Assembly: GCF_041504345.1 (NCBI RefSeq)
Contig: NZ_CP167894.1
Coordinates: 1,736,001-1,800,000 of the forward strand
Reading direction: 5' to 3'
Length of the DNA stretch: 64,000 bases
Source: Vibrio sp. BS-M-Sm-2
Lineage (GTDB): Bacteria > Pseudomonadota > Gammaproteobacteria > Enterobacterales > Vibrionaceae
Position 1 is the stretch's first letter; every line of letters begins with the position of its first letter. The position numbers and the translations under genes are program-made. Under the pieces are notes generated by a model that saw only the letters and a program-made list of their open reading frames with translations, was not told the DNA's origin and ran no database searches. Below are positions 40,719 through 49,013 of the stretch, piece after piece.

Positions 40719-43289
40719 ATGTCTTTGAAAACACAAATTACCTTGAGAACCGCAGTGGTTCTGCCATTCGTGATGATTTTTCTATTCACTATGGGCGTAA
40801 TGGTTTTTACTCAAAAGCAAAGCTACAAAGAGATGGTGAGTGATGTTAGTGCACGCCAGCTAACATCACTTACTGACCACGTTCACCAAAGCCTGTCTAA
40901 TTTTTTAGAAAAGCCATTTCATGCGAACCTCTCACTCAGCCATAACATCGGCTACCACCATCTTTATCAAGCGGGCAACCTTAGTAAGGTCCAAGACTAT
41001 ATTTTTTATACGTTTTCAGACCATTACACTGCTGTACCTCAACTCGATGTGATCGGCTTTGGTTCTGAAGATGGTAACTACGTCGGTTTCCGCAAAGAAG
41101 CCAACAAAGGCTACACCTTGATGGTGCAAGACGAACGCACTAATGATCAGTTGGTCATTTACCGTGGCAGCAAGATTAGTGAAGACATTCGATCGGTGAT
41201 TTCAGGTTACGATCCAAGAATCCGTCCTTGGTACACACCCGTTGCGACACAGAAAAAACCGTTATGGTCACCAATTTATGCCAATGCTGACGAACGCCAA
41301 GAAATCACCTTATCTGCTCTCTCCCCTATCTATGATGGTAATGAATTCAAAGCCGTCGTCGTCAGCGATATCAAAATCAATACCTTCAATGCGTTTCTCA
41401 GAAAGCTCAAAGATAGAACAGATGCCTCTGTTTATATCATCGATAAGCAGCAGCGCTTGGTCGCACACTCAGGCGGAGGCAGTGTCGTTTCATGGGGAAC
41501 AGGAAAAACCAATAAAGGCCAACGCTTACTGGCAACAGAGAGTGCTACCCCCGTCATACGTGAAAGCGCCAGTTACGTAGACCAATTCCACCTAATCGAT
41601 AATTTGGGCGAGCAGCGCTTTAGCTTCCGCCTAGACAACGAACGCTACTTCAACCAAATCACCCCTTACGAAGATGAACACGGCCTCACGTGGTTTATTG
41701 GGGTGTCGATCCCTGAAAGCAATCTGCTCGGTGAGTTGCCAGAAAACCAAAGAAACAGTTGGTTGCTCGGGCTAGCACTGAGTTGCATTGGGGTCATTGC
41801 AGGGTTAATTGCTTTTAATCGCGTAATCCAACCTATTACCTCGACAGCAGATGCGGCAAAGCGTCTTGCTAAGGGCGATTGGGACACGAGCATGCCAAAG
41901 ACGGGGCATATCTATGAAACCAGTATGCTGGTGGACTCATTCAATGAAATGGCTAGTAACTTAAAGGCCTCGTTTCACGCATTACAGTCTCAGCTTACCT
42001 ATGACTCACTAACCAAACTGTATAGCCGAGAAGGCTTTATTGATGCTGCAAAGAAAAGCACCGAAACAGAGGAAGGAACGCTTTATTTGGTTGGTATCGA
42101 TCGCTTCCGCGATATCAATGACAGTCTAGGTCATTACAATGGCGACCAACTGCTGATCATCGCAGCCGCTAGACTGCGTGGCATTCTGCCAACAGAGTAC
42201 TTGTTGGCTCGCACTGGTGGCGATGAATTCGCGATTTACGCACCCAATGTAACTCAAGATGACGATGTTCAGCTGCTTGCTAACCGACTACTCCAAACCT
42301 TTGCTTCGCCATTTTCCATGGAATCAGAAAGCGTGGTGATTAAGGTGTCCATTGGTGTCGTTCACGTCTCAAATGACCAAGACATTACCTTATGGCTTCG
42401 CAACAGCAGTATTGCACTGAGCAATGCCAAGCAAGACAAAGCTCGTGTCAGCATCTATAGTCCAGAAATGGGCAAGGCCTCTAGGCACCGAACCAAGATG
42501 CTAGCCCGCCTCAACAAAGCGATCGAACTGCAGCAATTCGAACCCTTTTATCAGCCTATTATTGATCTGGAGTCCGGCTCAACCATAGGGGCGGAAGCTT
42601 TAGCTCGCTGGATAACCGATGAAGGGGTGATCTCGCCACTCGAGTTTATTCCTCTCGCGGAAGAGAGCGGGCTCATTTACGATATCGGAAAACAGATTCT
42701 GCATAAGTCCTGCCGAGATACAGCAATCGCGATTGAGTCAGGAAAGTGGAGCAAAGACTTCTCGATTCACGTCAATCTATCGGTCGATCAACTAAGCGAA
42801 AGTAGCTTTGTCGAACTAGTTAAAGGCACGCTACGTGACACCAAGCTTCTAGCAGGCAACCTGACACTAGAGATCACGGAGTCACGCATCGTCGACAATG
42901 ACCCGACCATCATTGACAACATGCTAACGCTAAAAGCACTCGGTATCTCAATTGCGATTGATGACTTCGGCACTGGCTACTCATCCCTAGCCTATCTGCA
43001 GAAACTGCCATTTGACTGCTTAAAGATCGATCGCAGCTTTGTCAGCAAGCTAGAAAAAGAGAATCTAGACAGCTCCATCGTCGCGGCCATCGTTAACATC
43101 ACTAAGGGTTTCAAAGTAAGCTTGGTGGCAGAAGGCGTTGAAACACAGCAACAGGCTGAACTCCTCAAGCAGCTGCAGTGCCCACTTGCTCAAGGATTCT
43201 TATACAGCCGTCCAGTTCCGTTTGACCAATGGCCTACCGACCTCAGCAACACCAAGGTCAAACAAAATACCAAACAGAGCCTCACCTAA
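40719..43289 (+). CDS. Membrane GGDEF-EAL protein with Cache sensor
   Basis: 856 residues that should control cyclic di-GMP. A membrane helix lies at about 13-33. A periplasmic dCache-like domain (VIGFGSEDGNYVGFRKE, DPRIRPWYTPVA) follows to about 340. A second helix lies near 346-366, then a HAMP. The GGDEF domain has an intact GGDEF motif at about residue 498, but the RxxD inhibitory site five residues before it is absent. The EAL domain has EALARW near 625, NLSVDQL, EITESRI, DDFGTGYSS and KIDRSFV, all expected of an active phosphodiesterase. Which activity dominates cannot be read from sequence. The ATG has a weak SD. Confidence 0.92.
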   Translation: MSLKTQITLRTAVVLPFVMIFLFTMGVMVFTQKQSYKEMVSDVSARQLTSLTDHVHQSLSNFLEKPFHANLSLSHNIGYHHLYQAGNLSKVQDYIFYTFSDHYTAVPQLDVIGFGSEDGNYVGFRKEANKGYTLMVQDERTNDQLVIYRGSKISEDIRSVISGYDPRIRPWYTPVATQKKPLWSPIYANADERQEITLSALSPIYDGNEFKAVVVSDIKINTFNAFLRKLKDRTDASVYIIDKQQRLVAHSGGGSVVSWGTGKTNKGQRLLATESATPVIRESASYVDQFHLIDNLGEQRFSFRLDNERYFNQITPYEDEHGLTWFIGVSIPESNLLGELPENQRNSWLLGLALSCIGVIAGLIAFNRVIQPITSTADAAKRLAKGDWDTSMPKTGHIYETSMLVDSFNEMASNLKASFHALQSQLTYDSLTKLYSREGFIDAAKKSTETEEGTLYLVGIDRFRDINDSLGHYNGDQLLIIAAARLRGILPTEYLLARTGGDEFAIYAPNVTQDDDVQLLANRLLQTFASPFSMESESVVIKVSIGVVHVSNDQDITLWLRNSSIALSNAKQDKARVSIYSPEMGKASRHRTKMLARLNKAIELQQFEPFYQPIIDLESGSTIGAEALARWITDEGVISPLEFIPLAEESGLIYDIGKQILHKSCRDTAIAIESGKWSKDFSIHVNLSVDQLSESSFVELVKGTLRDTKLLAGNLTLEITESRIVDNDPTIIDNMLTLKALGISIAIDDFGTGYSSLAYLQKLPFDCLKIDRSFVSKLEKENLDSSIVAAIVNITKGFKVSLVAEGVETQQQAELLKQLQCPLAQGFLYSRPVPFDQWPTDLSNTKVKQNTKQSLT

Positions 43290-43319
43290 GTCACGCAGAA
43301 ATCGAATGAGTCAGATACA

Positions 43320-43350
43320 AAAATGCCAGCATGATGCTGGCATTTTTTAT
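43320..43350 (+). terminator. Terminator after the GGDEF-EAL gene
   Basis: AAAATGCCAGCAT-GATGCTGGCATTTTTT, a strong stem with T tract. The minus strand also has A/T flanks, so it may stop hemN transcripts as well. Confidence 0.88.
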
Positions 43351-43372
43351 TGTTCTATTCTCTATCGCACTG

Positions 43373-44764
43373 TTAGATAACGCGAGAGAATTGCTGCTGG
43401 CGAGCCTTGGCACGTAGATATTTATCAAAACACATACAGATGTTACGGATCAGCAAACGGCCACGCAGAGTAACGCGGATTTCTTTATCATCGACTTCAA
43501 CCAAATCGTCGTTGATGAAGGTTTGTAGAAGCTCTAAATCTTCTTTGAAGTAGCGACTAAAGTTAACCGAGAACTCAGATTCAATCATGGTCTTATCAAG
43601 CTTAAAGTTACAGATAAGCTGCTTGATCACCTCACGACGTAGAAGGTCGTCACTGTCTAGTGCCACGCCTTTCCAAAGTGCATGGCACAGGTCATTCACC
43701 TGAGCGTAGTACTTCTTCAGCTCTTTTTGGTTTTGTGCGTAAGCATCGCCCACCATAGAGATCGCAGAAACACCGAAGCCAATTAGGTCAGCTTCACCTT
43801 GGGTAGTGTAGCCTTGGAAGTTACGATGCAGAATGCCTTCACGCTGAGCAACCGCTAGCTCATCTTCAGGTAGCGCAAAGTGGTCCATACCGATGAACTG
43901 GTAACCCGCTCCCGTTAGCGTCTCGATGGTATCTTGTAAGATAGCCATTTTCTCTTTCGCTTCCGGTAGGTCTTCGTCTTTAATCTTACGCTGCGCAGCA
44001 AACAGCTGAGGCATGTGTGCGTAGTTAAATACCGATAAACGACCCGGTTTCATCTCCAGCACTTGCTTCAATGTTTCAGCGAACAAAGCTTGAGTCTGCT
44101 TTGGTAGGCCGTAAATCAAATCAAGGTTAGTTGAGCGGAAGCCTAGCTCTTTCGCTCGTTGAACCATCGCAATGATGAACTCTTCATCTTGCTCACGGTT
44201 AACCAGCTTCTGCACTTCTTTATTGAAGTCTTGCACACCAATACTCAGACGATTAAAGCCCTCGTTACGCAGATGATCAAGTACGTCTAGCTCAATCTCA
44301 CGCGGATCAACTTCAATACTGATCTCAGCGTCAGCGGTGAAGTTAAATTCCTCACGCAGAATCATCATCAAGCGAGTGATTTGTGTTTTGGTCAAAAACG
44401 TTGGCGTACCACCACCGAAGTGCAATTGAGTCACTTCACGACCATTCAATAAAGAGGCGCGTTGGCGGATTTCATGTTCAATCACATCAAGGTACTCATC
44501 CGCTTTATGCGAGTGACGAGTAATGACTTTATTACAACCACAGTAGTAACAAAGCTTGTGACAGAATGGGATATGTACGTAAAGAGAGAGTGGACGCTCA
44601 GGATATTGAGTACACGCCATGTCGTAATCAGCGACGGTAAACGCTTCATGAAACTCCAACGCAGTTGGGTATGAGGTGTAACGAGGTCCCGAATAGTTGT
44701 ACTTGTTTAAGATCTCTTGATCCCAAACGATTTGCTGATTCGTTGTTACTGGCTTGCTCGACAT
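43373..44764 (-). CDS. hemN: Oxygen-independent coproporphyrinogen III dehydrogenase
   Basis: Radical-SAM enzyme of anaerobic haem synthesis. It has 463 residues. The 4Fe-4S motif CHKLCYYCGC (CxxxCxxC plus the extra Cys of true HemN) lies near residue 68. FGGGTPTFL binds SAM. The HemN-specific N-terminus (YSGPRYTSYPTALEF) and C-terminal region (NRDLLRREVIKQLICN-like) are present, so this is HemN rather than HemW. An FNR-like box lies about 150 nt upstream. Confidence 0.96.
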   Translation of the reverse strand: MSSKPVTTNQQIVWDQEILNKYNYSGPRYTSYPTALEFHEAFTVADYDMACTQYPERPLSLYVHIPFCHKLCYYCGCNKVITRHSHKADEYLDVIEHEIRQRASLLNGREVTQLHFGGGTPTFLTKTQITRLMMILREEFNFTADAEISIEVDPREIELDVLDHLRNEGFNRLSIGVQDFNKEVQKLVNREQDEEFIIAMVQRAKELGFRSTNLDLIYGLPKQTQALFAETLKQVLEMKPGRLSVFNYAHMPQLFAAQRKIKDEDLPEAKEKMAILQDTIETLTGAGYQFIGMDHFALPEDELAVAQREGILHRNFQGYTTQGEADLIGFGVSAISMVGDAYAQNQKELKKYYAQVNDLCHALWKGVALDSDDLLRREVIKQLICNFKLDKTMIESEFSVNFSRYFKEDLELLQTFINDDLVEVDDKEIRVTLRGRLLIRNICMCFDKYLRAKARQQQFSRVI

Positions 44765-44915
44765 AGCGGTATTTCCAATTTAGATCCGCGAGAACCTAAG
44801 GTCTCTCAAATCATTTTACATACATTAAAATATAGACGGGTTATTTTGCCACACGACCAGTAAGGCCGTTCTAAGACAAAATCAATTTTTCAGACAAAAA
44901 CTCAGAACTGCTAGC

Positions 44916-44929
44916 TTGATCACTAACAA
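44916..44929. promoter_or_regulatory. FNR-like site upstream of hemN
   Basis: TTGATCACTAACAA against consensus TTGAT-N4-ATCAA: first half exact, second half AACAA differs at one base. Its placement before an anaerobic haem gene is sensible. No -10/-35 was confidently tied to it. Confidence 0.5.
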
Positions 44930-44981
44930 AGCGTCGGGATTAACGAGACGCAAAAGGTAAGAAGGCTCATTTAACACTATC

Positions 44982-45077
44982 TGTTAAAGACAAATCGCAC
45001 TAAAGACAATGAGTCTTAAAAGCTGTATGTCTCAAAAGCAGCGCATCTTAAAAACTGCGCGTTTTGAAAACTAAATG
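44982..45077. repeat. Six degenerate 16-bp tandem repeats between DUF2489 gene and hemN
   Basis: Consecutive 16-mers start at 44982, 44998, 45014, 45030, 45046 and 45062. They share a core like TCTTAAAAGCTG; for example TCTTAAAAGCTGTATG, TCTCAAAAGCAGCGCA and TCTTAAAAACTGCGCG are adjacent. The outer units are more diverged (TGTTAAAGACAAATCG, TTTTGAAAACTAAATG). They occupy the 347-nt gap (44765-45111), which otherwise contains only the FNR-like site and presumably the hemN promoter. Confidence 0.7.
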
Positions 45078-45111
45078 TTAAACAAGCCTCTATATTAAAT
45101 AGTCTTAGTGA

Positions 45112-45600
45112 CTAGATCATCTGAATGTTGATTTGATTGTTGAGTGGTTTAACCTTCTCCTGCAATCTTTTCAAATCCTCGATGACCGCATCATTCAAGC
45201 GAGTCTCTGCCTTATGGCGTGTGAGATTCTGCTGCATGCGTTCTTTCTTGGTCAGCTCCTGCCTTTCCTCTCCGCGAGCCATATCTTTTACGATGTGGTA
45301 CAGCTCAGAAAGAGCAGGATACTCAGAATCAAAATCGACACGCTCATCACCCTGAACGTTATCCATAATGATACACACTCGGATACTGATCTCAGGTAAG
45401 TCACATTGCCCTTGAATACCCGCTAAGCACAAAGTATTTACGTTTTCGTAAATCGTCGCGTTACGTTTTTCAATGGCTAGTGCTTGATGCTGCTTTTGCA
45501 ACTCCGTCTGCTTCTTCACTTGAAGTAGAAGGTAACCTGCGTAAGAGCCCAAGCCGAGAATGATAATTCCACCAGCAATTGCTAATAAGGTTACGTTCAT
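45112..45600 (-). CDS. DUF2489 family membrane-anchored protein
   Basis: 162 residues with one N-terminal membrane helix (about 3-24, TLLAIAGGIIILGLGSYAGYL). A soluble helical domain follows (CLAGIQGQCDLPEISIRVC, YPALSELYHIVKDMARG), matching DUF2489. Three conserved cysteines lie in the first part of the domain. Function unknown. It follows yihI by 6 nt, so the methyltransferase, yihI and this gene form one operon. Confidence 0.85.
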   Translation of the reverse strand: MNVTLLAIAGGIIILGLGSYAGYLLLQVKKQTELQKQHQALAIEKRNATIYENVNTLCLAGIQGQCDLPEISIRVCIIMDNVQGDERVDFDSEYPALSELYHIVKDMARGEERQELTKKERMQQNLTRHKAETRLNDAVIEDLKRLQEKVKPLNNQINIQMI

Positions 45601-45606
45601 TGGCTA

Positions 45607-46164
45607 TTAACCTTTAAAGCTGTCTAAATCGAAATCTTCGAATTGAGATAGCAAGTCTTCGTCAGAGCTCGCTTTCTTCTTAGATGCAACCGGTGCTTCT
45701 TCGAAGATCTCTTCTTCATCGTCTTCTGGCTCTAGTAGACCTAATCGGCCCATTAGGTGTTCGATACGATCAAGTTTCTCATCAACAAACTTCTGTAGAC
45801 CAGCACCTAGGTTTTCACCATTTTCGATACGATCTAGCAATGTGTTCAGTTGAGCATCATTCTCAAGCATCTCTAACTCTTGTTCGTTAGATAGCTTGCG
45901 CTCTTGTTTCGTTGGCTTCTTCACTGGTTCAACGATCAGCGGGATTTTTTTCTTGCTGCCTAAACGAGGGTCACGAGCTTGTGCAGCTTTACGCTGTTTT
46001 GCTTCGCTACCATCTGAGTGACGACTGCCAGACTTAAGGCCTTTACGTTTTTTAACACGCTTACGTTCTCGACCTTCAACATCAGATTCACTACGGTTAC
46101 GAGTAACCATAGGTTCCGGGGCGCCAAGTGCTCCCGGTTTTCTTGATTTCTTACTACGACCCAT
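45607..46164 (-). CDS. yihI: Der GTPase activator YihI
   Basis: 185 residues. It stimulates GTP hydrolysis by the ribosome-assembly GTPase Der. The N-terminal half is very basic and begins MGRSKKSRKPGALGAPE, the family hallmark (Arg/Lys-rich to about residue 90). The C-terminal half is acidic and helical (NEQELEMLENDAQLNTLLDR, LLEPEDDEEEIFEEAP). The ATG overlaps the upstream methyltransferase stop by one base. Confidence 0.92.
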   Translation of the reverse strand: MGRSKKSRKPGALGAPEPMVTRNRSESDVEGRERKRVKKRKGLKSGSRHSDGSEAKQRKAAQARDPRLGSKKKIPLIVEPVKKPTKQERKLSNEQELEMLENDAQLNTLLDRIENGENLGAGLQKFVDEKLDRIEHLMGRLGLLEPEDDEEEIFEEAPVASKKKASSDEDLLSQFEDFDLDSFKG

Positions 46165-46802
46165 TACTGCACTTTCCTCAGTAAAATTACATCATTTCCA
46201 AAAAATTCTAGTTCGAGCTTATCCCGCTCTGCCAAAAACTGGAATGTTTGACGACTAAAGAAGACGACATGTGTCGGGTCATTCTTGTAGTGCCAACCAG
46301 CAAACGCATCTACGTCTATTACTAGTTTAGTCATAAGACCAATCCAGCCCTTGGGTTTAACTAAATTCAACCATTGCTGCCACACTTTGTCTGGGTGATA
46401 AAGATGCTCTATCACCTCCGTGGCAGTCATAAAGTCATACGTTTTTTCCAACACAGAGGTATCTGGGTGGTAATAGATATCGTACAACTCCATGGTGTGT
46501 CCGGCTTCTTCTAACATAATAGATAGCGTAGGGCCTGGGCCACAACCAAAATCTAACCCTTGTGAGTTAGATGAAATTTTGTCTGTTAGTGGATCCGCAA
46601 TGCGAGATAAAAAGCGGCGATAGCCTGCATCACTAGGATCGTTCTCATGGAGATCATAGTGTGCTTTTTCTTCTTTTGCTTCTAACCTTTGTTCAGGTTT
46701 AACAAATACCAGTTCACATTGCTGACACTGCAGATAGGCTCTGCGTTTGTCTTCAAAATAGTGATTCACGCCTTGGTGATGGCATAAGGGACAAGTATAC
46801 AT
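46164..46802 (-). CDS. Class I SAM-dependent methyltransferase with zinc ribbon
   Basis: 212 residues. An N-terminal CPLC / CQQC pair (Cys4, 7, 26, 29) forms a rubredoxin-like zinc ribbon. The methyltransferase core has motif I LDFGCGPGP near residue 84 and motif-III-like EVIEHLYHPDKVWQ. The target is unknown. It is the first gene of an operon with yihI and DUF2489. The 3' end of the upstream Csr-type RNA lies about 85 nt before its start, on the same strand. Confidence 0.85.
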   Translation of the reverse strand: MYTCPLCHHQGVNHYFEDKRRAYLQCQQCELVFVKPEQRLEAKEEKAHYDLHENDPSDAGYRRFLSRIADPLTDKISSNSQGLDFGCGPGPTLSIMLEEAGHTMELYDIYYHPDTSVLEKTYDFMTATEVIEHLYHPDKVWQQWLNLVKPKGWIGLMTKLVIDVDAFAGWHYKNDPTHVVFFSRQTFQFLAERDKLELEFFGNDVILLRKVQ

Positions 46803-46887
46803 AGCACATCCTTAAACAGGGATGCGAAACATACCAGAAACTGAGTTTATAGTGGAGTGGTATTGGGTGTTTTTTCATCAAATCAAT

Positions 46888-46914
46888 AAAAAAAGCGATA
46901 GGAAAACCTATCGC
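46888..46914 (-). terminator. Terminator of the second Csr-type sRNA
   Basis: Minus strand AGCGATAGG-TT-TTCCTATCGCT followed by TTTTTT. It separates the RNA from the downstream methyltransferase operon. Confidence 0.9.
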
Positions 46915-47142
46915 TCTCTAAATCTGCCTATATCGGCCAAAATTTGCATACTCAACTTGGTACACAAATCTCCATTTGTTATTGGTGCTTTCCATGCCAA
47001 ATTTGTTTGTTGTTCATCGTCCTGATGAGTTTTGGCTATCCTTTTCTAACACCTTGTTGCTGGGCTGTCCTAGCCTGATCCATTTCTGTCTATACCGTTA
47101 GACTAGATGATCATCCATATCTAAGTCAGCTCCTAGCTGATG
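46888..47142 (-). ncRNA. Second CsrB/CsrC-type sRNA
   Basis: Located in the 557-nt gap between the methyltransferase and cytochrome c4 genes. The minus strand carries eight GGA motifs in about 255 nt. Several are displayed in hairpin loops: TCAGCT-AGG-AGCTGA, GGCT-AGGAC-AGCC, CATC-AGGAC-GATG and CAAAT-GGAG-ATTTG. It ends in AGCGATAGG-TTTT-CCTATCGCT followed by TTTTTT. A promoter TTGTAG-N16-TAAAGT places the start near 47142. Vibrios are known to carry two or three such RNAs; I infer CsrC or CsrD but cannot say which. No ORF on this strand fits. Confidence 0.8.
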
Positions 47143-47148
47143 GCCGTT

Positions 47149-47176
47149 ACTTTACCCGGTTACAAAAAGACTACAA
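47149..47176 (-). promoter_or_regulatory. Putative promoter of the second Csr-type sRNA
   Basis: Minus-strand TAAAGT at 47149-47154, with TTGTAG 16 nt further upstream (47171-47176). I could not find a TGTAAG-N6-CTTACA VarA box between here and cytochrome c4. Confidence 0.45.
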
Positions 47177-47265
47177 GAGTGCGACTTCACACTTTTGTAC
47201 ACAAATCGATCACACATTGATAAATCAGACACAAGTGTATAATTCATTAATAAAACCAATACAAA

Positions 47266-47298
47266 AGAAAACGCCCCGATCATTACTGACCGGGGCGT
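47266..47298 (-). terminator. Terminator after the cytochrome c4 gene
   Basis: Minus strand ACGCCCCGGTCAG-TAATGATCGGGGCGTTTTCTTTT, a GC-rich stem with T-rich tail, 60 nt past the stop. It resembles the Spot 42 terminator 2.6 kb away. Confidence 0.88.
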
Positions 47299-47359
47299 CT
47301 CTTCAATCTCGCTCGAGCGTACATTCCTTGACTCTGGCTAAGAGCAAGAAACCGACAAA

Positions 47360-47977
47360 TTAGTGTAAACCACCAACGTACTTCGATAAGGTATCAATTT
47401 CTGCGTCTGTTAACTTTTTAGCTACATCACGCATCATCGCATTCATGTCGTTATTACGGCTACCATCGCGAAATTTCTCAAGTTGAGCCTTGATGTAATC
47501 TGCGTGTTGGCCTGAAATCTTAGGGAAACCAGAAAGTTCGGTACCATTACCACGAGGGCCGTGACAAGCAATACATGCCGTTACGCCGCGTTCTGCGTTA
47601 CCCGCTGTGTAAAGAACCTTACCTTCATCTACTACATTTTCAGGAGTAGAGTTACTAGAGATAGGTAGCGATGCGTAGTATGCCGCTAGGTCAGCCATAT
47701 CTTCTTCAGATAAAGGCATCGCCATTGCACCCATTACAGGTTCATAACGACCTTGCTTACCACCACTCGTCATACCTAGCTTAAGCTCTTTTAACTGCTT
47801 ATCTAGGTACTTCTCGTGTTGACCAGCCAGCTTAGGGTACTGAGTGATCAGGCTGTTGCCGTCAGCACCGTGGCAGGCAACACATGTTTGTGATTTGGCT
47901 TTACCAGCTTCAATACTACCTTGAGCCCATACTGAGCAGCTGGCTAAAAGACTCAAAATTAGCGCTAATTTCTTCAT
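47360..47977 (-). CDS. Dihaem cytochrome c4
   Basis: Periplasmic or membrane-associated electron carrier feeding terminal oxidases. It has 205 residues. The signal peptide is [19 protein letters not shown]. Two haem-binding sites, [10 protein letters not shown] near residue 32 and [11 protein letters not shown] near 134, lie in two homologous halves. Each half has an axial Met candidate ([24 protein letters not shown]). It diverges from engB, as cytochrome c4 does in other gammaproteobacteria near polA. Confidence 0.94.
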   Translation of the reverse strand: MKKLALILSLLASCSVWAQGSIEAGKAKSQTCVACHGADGNSLITQYPKLAGQHEKYLDKQLKELKLGMTSGGKQGRYEPVMGAMAMPLSEEDMADLAAYYASLPISSNSTPENVVDEGKVLYTAGNAERGVTACIACHGPRGNGTELSGFPKISGQHADYIKAQLEKFRDGSRNNDMNAMMRDVAKKLTDAEIDTLSKYVGGLH

Positions 47978-48125
47978 GACATTCCATTATAATTATCAAG
48001 CTTCCAGTACCACTCTATGTTGCCACTCATGGTACAATAGGCGACCTTATGCCGAGCACGGTTATTTTACACAAATTCACAAAAAAGTAATCAATCGACT
48101 ACACAAAGTCGAGATGGAGTTAACA

Positions 48126-48785
48126 GTGAGCGTAAAAATTCATTATCAAAACACGCATTTCATTACCAGTGCACCTGATATTCGTCATTTACCAGAAGAC
48201 GAAGGGATCGAAATTGCGTTTGCAGGACGCTCCAATGCTGGTAAATCTAGCGCGCTAAATCGCGTTACAAACCAAAAAAGCTTGGCGAAAACCAGTAAAA
48301 CACCCGGTCGAACTCAGCTAATTAACCTATTTAAGGTAACGGACGGTTGTCATATCGTCGATTTACCTGGATATGGCTTTGCTCAAGTACCACTTGAGAT
48401 GAAGAAAAAATGGCAGAAGTCGCTAGGTGAATACCTACAACGACGTGAAAGCTTGAAAGGTTTAGTGGTATTGATGGATATCCGTCACCCAATGAAAGAC
48501 CTTGACCAACAAATGATCTACTGGGCTATCGATAGCCGTATCCCAGTACAAGTTTTGTTAACAAAAGCAGACAAACTGAAAAGTGGCGCGCGTAAAGCAC
48601 AGCTACTGAAAATTCGTAACGATGCGAAATCTTTCGGTGGTGATGTGGCGGTTGATGTCTTCTCTTCAATGAAGGGCATCGGCGTAGACCAGTTGCGTGC
48701 CAAGATGGATGAGTGGTTCGCACCAGCGCTTGCAGACCAACTGATCGATGAGTTAGCAGACGAAGAACACAACGATTCAGAGTAG
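48126..48785 (+). CDS. engB: Ribosome biogenesis GTPase EngB (YihA)
   Basis: Essential GTPase for 50S assembly. The GTG at 48126 ([21 protein letters not shown]) has GGAG 6-9 nt upstream and gives 219 residues, matching relatives. An ATG four codons earlier is the alternative. The frame open to 47976 overlaps the divergent cytochrome gene and is rejected. G1 is GRSNAGKSS, the switch region is [13 protein letters not shown]3 is DLPGYGFA and G4 is LTKADKL. The C-terminus is acidic. Confidence 0.94.
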   Translation: MSVKIHYQNTHFITSAPDIRHLPEDEGIEIAFAGRSNAGKSSALNRVTNQKSLAKTSKTPGRTQLINLFKVTDGCHIVDLPGYGFAQVPLEMKKKWQKSLGEYLQRRESLKGLVVLMDIRHPMKDLDQQMIYWAIDSRIPVQVLLTKADKLKSGARKAQLLKIRNDAKSFGGDVAVDVFSSMKGIGVDQLRAKMDEWFAPALADQLIDELADEEHNDSE

Positions 48786-48851
48786 TCTCTATATAGAGCT
48801 TTATCTATAATTAGAGGCTAAAGCACTGACAACCAGTGATTTAGCCTTATC

Positions 48852-48886
48852 AATACCCTGCCTTTTATAGGTGGGGTATTTTTTTA
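48852..48886 (+). terminator. Terminator after engB
   Basis: AATACCCTGCC-TTTTATA-GGTGGGGTATTTTTTT (imperfect at one position), followed by a long T tract. Confidence 0.82.
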
Positions 48887-49013
48887 CCCGAAAATGAGTC
48901 AGTTAAACCTAGATCTTGAGAGTTAAAGACAAGATTAATCAGTTAGAAGCGAGAGAAGTGAACCATACTAAAAGACAACCTTTAACAAACTGAACAGTGA
49001 GAAAGGAATACTC

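Noticed and set aside
45133..45399. 88-codon ORF opposite the DUF2489 gene
   Set aside because: Shadow of the minus-strand gene; no supporting features.
46822..47025. 67-codon plus-strand ORF opposite the second Csr-type RNA
   Set aside because: It lies across the minus-strand terminator and RNA hairpins, has odd composition and no plausible ribosome site. It is an antisense shadow.
47976..48125. N-terminal extension of EngB
   Set aside because: The extra residues overlap the divergent cytochrome c4 start, have no family similarity, and better start codons with SD exist at 48114/48126.
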